A DNA stretch of 64,000 nucleotides from Elymus sibiricus (lineage: Eukaryota; Streptophyta; Magnoliopsida; Poales; Poaceae): contig CM077668.1 in the NCBI GenBank assembly GCA_039707655.1, forward strand, positions 398,687,630 through 398,751,629, written 5' to 3'. How positions within the stretch are numbered: position 1 is the first letter of the stretch; each line of letters starts with the position of its first letter. Under the pieces are notes generated by a model, which saw only the letters and a list, made by a program, of their open reading frames with translations, did no database searches and was not told the origin of the DNA. Positions 56,300 to 64,000 of this stretch are shown here, piece by piece. A program made the position numbers and the translations under genes.

Positions 56300-59200
56300 T
56301 CAAAAATAAATCCAAGTGGTAAGTCCAAAAGAAATGACAGAAAACCTCAAATGCAAATAAAATAATTCAATAAATCCAAATAAATCCAAGTAAAAGAAAA
56401 ATGCAAAAATCCAGGGTGTTACAAACCTCCCCCCCTTAGGATCAATCTCGTCCTTGAGATTCGGTTGCTCAGGAAACAAATGTGGGTATGCAGTCCTTAA
56501 GAAATCCGCTCTTTCCCAGGTGGCTTCATCCTCAGTGTGGTGTTCCCATTGAACCTTGTAAAACTTTATAGTTTTGCTGCGGGTGACTCTATCCATCTCT
56601 TCCAAGATTCTCAAGGGTTTCTCCTCATAGGTTAAATCCTTGGCAAGCTCTAGTTCTGCCATATCTGTCCGTTTTGCGGGTGGTGCAATGCATTTTCGTA
56701 GCTGAGACACGTGGAACACATCATGCACCTCGGATAGCTCGGGAGGCAATTCTAACTGATAAGCCACTTTACCCACTCTGGTCATAACTGGAAACGGACC
56801 GATGTATCTTGGTGCGAGCTTTCCTCGGGTGTGAAACCTTTTAACTCCTTTCATGGGGGTAACTCGGAGATACGCATATTCACCTGGTTCGAAGCTGATC
56901 TGCCGATGCTTTGAGTCATAGTAGCTCTTCTGACGAGATTTTGCTACTTGCAATCTGTCTCGAATTTCTTTGACTTGCTTTTCTGCTTCCATCATCAGAT
57001 CTGTCCCGAATATTCGGCTGTCTCCTGTCTGAGACCAGTTCAGCGGGGTACGACACTTACGTCCATATAGGGCCTCAAAAGGTGACATTTTGAGGCTAGT
57101 CTGATAGTCGTTGTTGTACGAGAACTCAGCGTACGGCAGGCTATCTTCCCATTTGGGTCCATGTGCAAGAGCGCATGCCCGGAGCATATCTTCCAAGATT
57201 TGATTTACCCGCTCTGTTTGTCCATCGGTCTGCGGATGATAAGCGGTGCTACGCTTTAAAGCGGTTCCCAAGGCTTGGTGTAGACGTAGCCAGAATGCCG
57301 AGGTAAATAAAGATCCTCGGTCTGAAGTGATAGTCCTTGGTACCCCATGCAAACTGACGATCCTGGATACCTAGAGTTGAGCGAGTTGGTCTGCACGGTA
57401 GGTTGTCCTTATTAGAATAAAGTGGGCCACCTTGGTGAGCATGTCGACCACGACCCATATGGCATTGTTGCCTCGTGGTGTCCTTGGTAATCCCACGATA
57501 AAGTCCATGCATATATCGTCCCATTTCCATTGCGGAACGGGTAAGGGTTGAAGTAGACCGGCTGGTTTCTGGTGCTCGGCCTTCACCTTGTTGCATATGT
57601 CACAACAGGCGATGTAATAGGCGATGTCTTTCTTCATACCTTCCCACCAGAATGTTTGCTTCAAGTCTTGATACATTTTGGTGCCTCCGGGATGAATAGA
57701 ATAGGCGTACTCGTGAGCTTCCTTCAGAATCTTTTGCCTTAACTCCCCGACGTCCGGTACACAGACTCGATCACGAAATCGGAGTGTACCTTTGTCATCA
57801 ATGTTGAAATCTGGTGTCTTCCCTTCTCGTGCTTGAGCCACTATCTTTAGTAACATAGGGTCACCAGGTTGAGCCTTTCGAATTTTGTCTTCCAGGGTAG
57901 GGGTTACTTCCAAGGTAACCGAGCAGATTGCATCACATGAGTTCATATTGAGCTGAGCTATTTCTTCTTGGAGTGCTGGGTGCAAACGCTCGATTAATGA
58001 GTTTGCGGTAGCCGGTTTGCGACTGAGGGCATCGGCGACCACATTTGCTTTTCCTGGGTGGTAGTTGATACCCAGGTCATAGTCTTTGACCAACTCAAGC
58101 CATCTTCGCTGTGGGAGATTCAAGTCCGGTTGAGTGAATATATATTTGAGACTCTTGTGGTCCGTGTAGATTTGACATCGCTTTCCGATGATGTAATGCC
58201 TCCAAATCTTTAAGGCGTGAACCACAGCTACCATTTCTAAGTCATGGGTAGGATAATTCTCCTCATGGGGTCGGAGCTGTCTTGATGCATAGGCCACGAC
58301 CTTTCCATCTTGCATAAGCACACACCCAATGCCACGCCTGGACACGTCGCAATAGATGTCGAAGCTCCGGTAGATGTCTGGTAGAGTCAATACTGGAGCG
58401 GTAGTCAACCGGGTCTTGAGCTCATTGAAACTGTTCTCACATGCTTCCGTCCATATGAACTTCTGATTCTTCTTGAGTAGTTCAGTCATTGGCTTGGCAA
58501 TCTTTGAGAAACCTTCAATGAAGCGACGGTAATAACCTGCTAGACCCAAGAAATTTCTGATCTCTGTTACTGAAACAGGCGTCTTCCACTTCAGGACTTC
58601 CGTGACTTTGCTTTGATCCCCTGCCACTCCTTGAGCGGAAAGAGTATGCCCAAGGAATCCCACTTCCTTAAGCCAAAATTCGCATTTGTTGAACTTTGCG
58701 TAGAGTTGATGAGCGCGTAATCGCTCCAACACGGCTCGGAGATGCTGCTTGTGCTCTTCTTCACTCTTGGAATATATGAGGATGTCGTCATTGAACACCA
58801 CTACAAACTTGTCCAAGAAGTCCATGAACACCTTGTTCATCATGTGCATGAAGAATGCAGGGGCGTTGGTCAGCCCAAATGACATGACCGTATACTCGTA
58901 CAGCCCATATCTTGTAGTAAAGGCGGTCTTGGGGATATCTTCTTTTCTGATTTTTAGCTGGTGATACCCGGTGCGCAAATCAATCTTTGAGAATACTTGA
59001 GCTCCGCTGAGTTGATCGAACAAATCATCGATCCTGGGCAGCGGGTATTTATTCTTGATTGTGACATCATTGAGGGCACGGTAGTCAACACACATCCGGA
59101 GACTACCGTCTTTCTTGCCCATGAATATTGCAGGTGCACCACAAGGAGATGAACTGGGGCGAATATATCCTTTTTGGAGCATCTCATCTAATTGCTTTTT

Positions 59201-59680
59201 AACCTCCACTAGTTCAGACGAAGGCATTCGATAATATTTCTTGTAAATTGGTTTTGTTCCGGGTACAAGCTCAATAGAAAATTCCAGCTCCCGGTCAGGT
59301 GGCATGCCTGGCAATTCATCTGGAAACATATCTGGGAACTCACAGACCACTGGGACTAGATTCATTTCTGTGGCGATGGCAGCATAAACCATTCCTTTCT
59401 TTGGTATGGCTCGACCAGCATAGAATCGAGCGAACTGACCTGAGGGATTTATGAGCGTGACTTCTCTTGTTGCGCAGTTGATACAGACCTGATGTCTTGT
59501 CAGCCAATCCATCCCCAAAATAATATCCAAGGTGGGAGACTCAATGGATACCAGTGATGCGGGGTAGATGACTCCATAGATTGATATTTTCAATCCTCGG
59601 CATACAATATTTGTCTTGAGCATGGATCCGGGGGACTGTACCACCATAGCTTTGTCCAAAAGAGTATAGGGAATGCGATG
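56300..59680 (-). pseudogene. Copy C pol: RT, RNase H, integrase, chromodomain; one stop
   Basis: It continues in the gag frame. Numbered from the Met at 59659: RT FNDD at residues 289-292, RNase H DIYCDVS and [10 protein letters not shown], integrase zinc finger ending CCDIC and first Asp in [12 protein letters not shown] at 57371-57373 replaces the Tyr codon of copy B; then SDRGSLF and GQTERVNQ complete the catalytic triad. A GPF/Y-like RYIGPFPV and a C-terminal chromodomain (KFYKVQWEHHTEDEATWE) follow. The frame crosses the PPT and runs about 40 codons into the 3' LTR before stopping at 56300. The RT x-position Asn (FNDD) is uncommon. Confidence 0.9.
56424..56440 (-). other. Copy C polypurine tract
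   Basis: Minus strand CCTAAGGGGGGGAGGTT directly before TGTAACACC. It is also coding: the gag-pol frame reads through it. Confidence 0.85.
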
Positions 59681-60772
59681 TCAGGCAATAAAACTCCGCG
59701 AAATAAAAGAATGGGAAGCCCCGGAATCGAATAAAATTGTTGCAGGTATGTCATTAACAGGAAACATACCAATGACCACATCGGGGACTTCTGCGGCTTC
59801 TTCGGCAGAGATATGATGCACTTGCCCTTGAATGTACCTCCGTTTGGGGAATTGTCCCACATAATTGACCTGAGGCTTCAGGTTGGCTTGTATCTTGCCG
59901 TTCTTGGGACACTGCCTAGCGTAATGCCCATTCTGTCCACATGGGAAACAGGCATTGTTACGCTGACAGTCTCCCTTGTTTGGCTTGGCGACCATGGTCT
60001 TGATCTGGCTTTCATTCTTGATGTTCCCTTGCTGCCAGGTTGGCTTAAACTCGAACTGAGGTTGCTGCCAAGTACGAACCTTCTGAAAAACTTGCCCTTC
60101 CTTCTTGGGTTCAAACTTGCGTTTGCGGTCTTCATAGACAGTCTTATGATCATTAACCAGTTTGTGTTCCCTTTCGGCAATGAGTGCCTTGTTCACCAAA
60201 GTTTGGAAGTCGGGGAAGTCTAGCATGCTGAGTGCACATCGGAGGGTAAGGTTGAGTCCTTCGAGGAATCGATCTATATTCCGTTCTTCGGTGGCCACAT
60301 CATGGGTGGAGTAACGGGCCAAGTGATTGAACTTGTTTAAATATTCACTTACAGTCGAGGTTCCTTGGGTAAGGGTGAGAAATTCTCGTTGCTTGACCTT
60401 CATGATGCCGGCAGGAATGTGATACTTGCGGAATTTGTCTTTGAATTTATCCCAAGTAATCTCGTCTTCAGCGGGCCACATCACTTTGGCATTGTCCCAC
60501 CATATAGCAGCTGGGCCTTCTAGATAATGAGTGGCGAAGGGTACCTTGTCAGCATCTCCGGTGCGAGCAATTTCCAGCTTCTTCTCAATCATTCTCAACC
60601 AATCATCGGCTTCCATCGGGTCCACTGCTTGACAGAAACTCGGCGGTTTGGTCCTCTGAAAGTCTGACAGCTTGGAGTGATTACCATTGTGAGTATTCTG
60701 CCCAACCATAGTCTGCATGCTCCTCAAGAATTCCATCAGGTCTTGGTTCCTCTTCTCTTCAAACATCCGCAT
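59681..60772 (-). pseudogene. Copy C gag and protease
   Basis: 363 codons from MRMFEEKRNQ. It has the same gag core as copy B, a knuckle CFPCGQNGHYARQC (T to P relative to B), and an intact protease start FDSGASHSF with the catalytic Asp at 59726-59728. A TGA at 59681-59683 after SRSFIA interrupts the frame, which then continues in phase into RT. Upstream, the frame stays open through a proline-rich stretch, so the true N-terminus is probably earlier than 60772. Confidence 0.87.
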
Positions 60773-60890
60773 AATCTGCTCTGTTGTGGGTGCTTGAGGT
60801 GGAGGAGGTGGTGGCTGATATGGTTCCGGAGAATGTCCTGCTTGCCTGGCGGATCGACGAACTGGAGTATCGTCGCCACCATGACAGTTA

Positions 60891-61365
60891 GCTCACCTCG
60901 AACGCGGGTCAGCTCCTAGGCTAGACTGGTGATCAGAAAATATCCCGCCGTTATGTAGCGAGACAGGTGACTGGCTGACCAGTCGCACTCCGGATCAATG
61001 TAAGGGAAGCGGATCTATCCGGAGTCATACAGGGACGGATAGAAGTAGAAACCTGGGTGAGTCTGCATCTGAACCTCGTTATAACGCAAGTCAATAAGAG
61101 CCTCGAATGCTGCAAACTAGACCGCCTGGTCGGGTGTAGAAGCCGTCCCGCTCTTGGTGGAGCGAGTGTAAGTGCCCACCACGGTACTGTTGTGCAGGAT
61201 GACCTCCGCATGATACTCGTAAACGCCATCAGCGAGCTGCTCTCGGTAGACCTGGTATATGGGGTCATCGCCATCGGGGTAGAGTCGGCGCCATACGTTG
61301 GTAAGCAGGTGCGGAAAAGTGGAAGCTGCCTGCTCAGGCTGGTACGGATAAGGGACTGGTGCCAT
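60891..61365 (-). pseudogene. Copy C accessory ORF, dsRBD-like, 3' truncated
   Basis: From ATG 61365 (MAPVPYPYQP). The first 82 codons are open to a TAG at 61117-61119 after PDQAV; the frame then continues with FAAFEAL to another TAG near 61015. The downstream Ser/Pro-rich and acidic parts present in copy B are deleted at 60890/60891. The predicted fold is the same as in copy B. Presence in both copies with the same first stop shows the ORF was already closed in their common ancestor, or that the stop is tolerated. Confidence 0.5.
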
Positions 61366-61517
61366 CTACACTCACAACATTAGCTAGTCAGCATTAGAAG
61401 TAACCTATATGCATGCAATGCAACACCCAAGTGCACAATCAACCTCAAATCACTACCAAGACTAAGACTATCGTTTTCTAGCGCGTCGGCTGTCTAGGGC
61501 GTCCTACAGTCAGCGCG

Positions 61518-61529
61518 GCTCTGATACCA
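61518..61529 (-). other. Copy C primer-binding site
   Basis: Minus strand TGGTATCAGAGC, 5 nt from the LTR end at 61535. Confidence 0.88.
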
Positions 61530-61534
61530 AGCAT

Positions 61535-64000
61535 TGTGGCACCCCGGCTCAGAGCAACCGGTTTACCTTGCATTGCCAGCCCAGAGATCAAGTCTTCTGG
61601 CAATACACAATAACTTGGTACAGAAAACAACCGCTTTATTGATCTCTTAGCGGAAACATGGGTTCACATCTTACATGATGAGCGAGGCCAAGCGGCACAC
61701 ACGGTGCGGCTGCACTTATGTACATTATTTAGTAGACATCTTCAGGGCCTCGATGATGAAAGGGAAACTACTACGCGACAGCGGAACGATGAGGTAGCGG
61801 AACTCCACTCCACAGGGACACTGCTGCGACACGGCCTAGATCGCGACAAACTGCTCAACATCAACTCCTTGCACGGCTTCTCCTGCATCTGGCATGATAA
61901 GCCAGGTGAGTACTTTGAATGTACTCGCAAGCTCACATCAAACAAAACAAGTGCGACAAACAACAACAAGGTATTTAACAAATTTAATGCATGAGCATGA
62001 TACTACTCAACATGAGATGTGCGTGAAACAGTGCCATGGTCCTCGGGACCAACTTACCATTTCGGGGTTACCGCGTAACCACCGTTCATCACTTACCAAC
62101 GTGATCCTCACTTGATCACATTCATACCTTTCATAGTGATCCTCGATCACCATTTCTGCATGTGCTATCTTGTGAAGCTTAGTGTGCAAGTTAACTTTAT
62201 CTGTTGACCCACGGTGTGACCTACTACGAACTGTGTCCATATCTGAGGACGTGGCTATCGATAGTTTATACACTCTGCAGAGGTTAGTACACTATACCCA
62301 CACTACGGAACTCATGGCCTCGTGCTCCCATTCGGGTGGACCAATGACATTCCGACAAAACCAATCTATTGCATGACACTCTCCCGGCCACTCCGACAAA
62401 CTCCCCTTTGGGCTATGTCCTGGGTGACCCCGGTGCCAACATGTGACACCCGCCACCTCTATGGCTGCCACCGTCGTGGCCAACATCAAAAACTTTCCGA
62501 AACGGGGACCTTGGTACCATCAAAACTCGGGTCCTCAAGGTTATGACTGCCTACCGGGCCAGGGTAGCGCCAGAGCACAACCTTCCCTCGTAGGAGGCAC
62601 CGGCGAGAGGCATGACAATAGACCGCATTAGGGCCTCCCCATCCAGGCAAGTGTGGTTGCACTGGTGAGCTCGATTCGGTGGCACCATGACTCGATCAAC
62701 AGCATGTTCAAGTTGGATTATTATCAAGTTTAACTTGAAAAGAAAATGATTCGAGCCATAGTGTATGAATGGATGCACGGGTCATGATCATGAATAACAA
62801 ATGCATCATGTTGTCATATGAGTATGTGCCATGATACCTACTGCACACTAGCAAGAAAGCATGTATCCTACTGCATAAATTATCAACATGACAGGATAAA
62901 GTTTACGCTATAAGATTTATGTAGCAAGTTATTTTAAATAGTGAATAAAGGATGAATTTAATTCGATTAAACCAAGTCATTGCAATGCCATCCTTGCATA
63001 TGAATGTTGTGGCTTGCCTTGGTTCAGAGGAGTGTCACAAAACTCCTGGCCTTCTCCAACACAACTAGGTTCCTCTGAAAATATTTTAAATGCAAAAAGA
63101 AAATGTCACATAACACTGTTTATTGCACCAGAAATTCTCACAGCAAGAAAAATTATGAAACTTGGCACACAGAAACTTTGGAATTTTTCAAACCAGTAGC
63201 AAAAAGAATCATCTCATTTGGACTTATAGATTAAAAGTTATAGCTGGTCAAAGTTGGATTAGTTCTGGTCAAAATTTAGATTTAAAATAAAATCCAGAGG
63301 GGATGACGTCGAAGACGTATTCTGGAGATACGCCTCCACTTAGATACCCCTTTGGGCCCGAGAGAGAGAATGACAGGTGGGGCCCCGGTCTGTTTTAAAC
63401 AAGAGAGGGAGAGGGGAACAGGGCCTGGCGGCTCTGTCACCAGCGTTTCTCCGGCGAGGAGACGTCGGCGATCACTGGAGAGAGGGGGAATGGGATCAGC
63501 TCGGCGAGACAGTCACAGACGTACCCGAAACACAAGCTGGGGTGGTCGGACGGTGTCGCTGAGATCCTCTCCAGAGACGGCGGCGGCGGAGCTAATCGGG
63601 ATCGGCGTTTCCGGCGACAATCCGGCGAGCTCTTGGTACCGTCGTGCTCAGGAGGTTGCTACGGTCTCAGTGCTGGCAGTGGTTGGAGCTGAGGTGGACT
63701 AAAATGAGTGAACGGAGGAGGGGGATCCGCGGCGGTCGCCGGCGAGGTTTGAAGGCCAGAGGCCTTCCCGGCGTTGTCCGCAACTTCTGGTGATCGATTT
63801 GAGAGAGGAGAGGGGGTTTGGGATGGTTAGACCGGTCGGGGAGGGGCTCTATTTATAGGAGAGGCGAGGCAGTGCTCGGGCTTCCGCCGGAGCTGAGCGG
63901 CAGGGCGACCTGGGGGCGGTGAGGTCTCGGGTGAGCAAGGAGACGACGTAGGCGAGGCCAAGCATAGTGCTCACACGCAGGCTCAAGCGCAGGTGCACCA
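61535..64000 (-). repeat. Copy C 5' LTR, cut by window end
   Basis: 2466 bp visible, colinear with 53018-55483. It contains the stem-loop at 61908-61926 and the TATA box (minus) at 63850-63857. About 940 bp lie beyond the window. Confidence 0.92.
63850..63857 (-). promoter_or_regulatory. TATA box of the copy C 5' LTR
   Basis: Minus strand CCTATAAATAGAGCC, identical to the shared LTR box. Confidence 0.7.

Larger units (their letters stand above)
53018..56423 (-). repeat. Chromovirus LTR shared by copies B and C (3406 bp)
   Basis: Minus strand from TGTAACACCC at 56423 to GGGTGCCACA at 53018. On the upper side it abuts the PPT of copy C, so it is the C 3' LTR; on the lower side it abuts the PBS of copy B, so it is the B 5' LTR. 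TATAAATA (minus) lies at 55334-55341 and the GAGTAC stem-loop at 53391-53409. GC-rich open frames at 54854-55938 overlap on both strands and are not called. Confidence 0.92.
53018..64000 (-). mobile_element. Chromovirus copy C (Tekay/Del-type), nearly complete, 5' LTR cut by window
   Basis: Minus order is 5' LTR (61535 to window end), PBS, accessory ORF remnant, gag-protease-RT-RNase H-integrase-chromodomain in one frame, PPT (56424-56440) and 3' LTR (53018-56423). The initiator-Met PBS, C-terminal chromodomain and single gag-pol frame fit the Tekay/Del chromoviruses, whose chromodomain directs integration into heterochromatin. Two nonsense codons are the only breaks seen in gag-pol. By eye the first 1 kb of the two LTRs differ by about 2%. 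Confidence 0.88.

Noticed and set aside
1..64000. CRISPR arrays, operons, bacterial signals
   Set aside because: Eukaryotic retrotransposon DNA; no short regularly spaced identical repeats with unique spacers and no prokaryotic gene organisation.

Overview
This 64 kb window is Triticeae-type plant heterochromatin (wheat, barley or Aegilops). It consists almost entirely of nested LTR retrotransposons, and I found no host gene, tRNA or rRNA. Evidence for the origin: large grass-type LTRs of 1.5-5 kb, Athila-clade and Tekay/Del-clade Ty3/gypsy proteins, a Ty1/copia element with 2.1 kb LTRs, and 5-bp target-site duplications (TSDs) around the nested insertions.

Layout. (1) 1-5415: minus-strand LTR of a Tekay-like element (copy A), cut by the window edge and inserted in the integrase of (2). 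(2) Athila-1, minus, 5416-11312: integrase, RT/RNase H, protease, gag, PBS and 5' LTR, all decayed. (3) 201-bp spacer, 11313-11513. (4) Athila-2, plus, head-to-head with Athila-1: its 1519-bp 5' LTR starts at 11514, is split at 11784 by element X, resumes at 33693, and is followed by gag and pol until 38159. (5) Element X, minus, 11785-33692, TSD GCCAC: a non-autonomous Athila-like element whose 3' LTR carries a solo Tekay-like LTR (S1, 11912-16056) and a complete copia element (Y, 16835-26348, TSD AGACA). Its interior holds a ~600-codon uncharacterised reading frame with a zinc knuckle. (6) Element Z, minus, 38160-48014: a second non-autonomous relative with only a gag-like ORF, interrupted by solo LTR S2 (41106-44902, TSD AAATA). 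It sits in the Athila-2 pol, and its 5' LTR is cut at 48014. (7) 48015-64000: two Tekay/Del chromovirus internal regions (B, truncated; C, nearly complete) sharing one LTR (53018-56423), i.e. internal-LTR-internal-LTR.

Insertion order: Athila-1 and Athila-2 are oldest. X and Z landed in Athila-2 and A in Athila-1. S1 and Y landed in X, and S2 in Z. X and Z encode no protease, RT or integrase. Their PBS, PPT and LTR starts resemble Athila elements, so their mobility presumably depended on Athila-type enzymes. No intact autonomous element is visible. C comes closest, with two nonsense codons in an otherwise continuous gag-pol frame.

Most unusual signals: an accessory ORF between PBS and gag of the chromoviruses with a dsRBD-like layout; the zinc-knuckle ORF of X; repeated PPT-like motifs on ~730-bp duplications; a GC-rich foldback shared by LTRs of three families; and degenerate repeat arrays inside LTR A.
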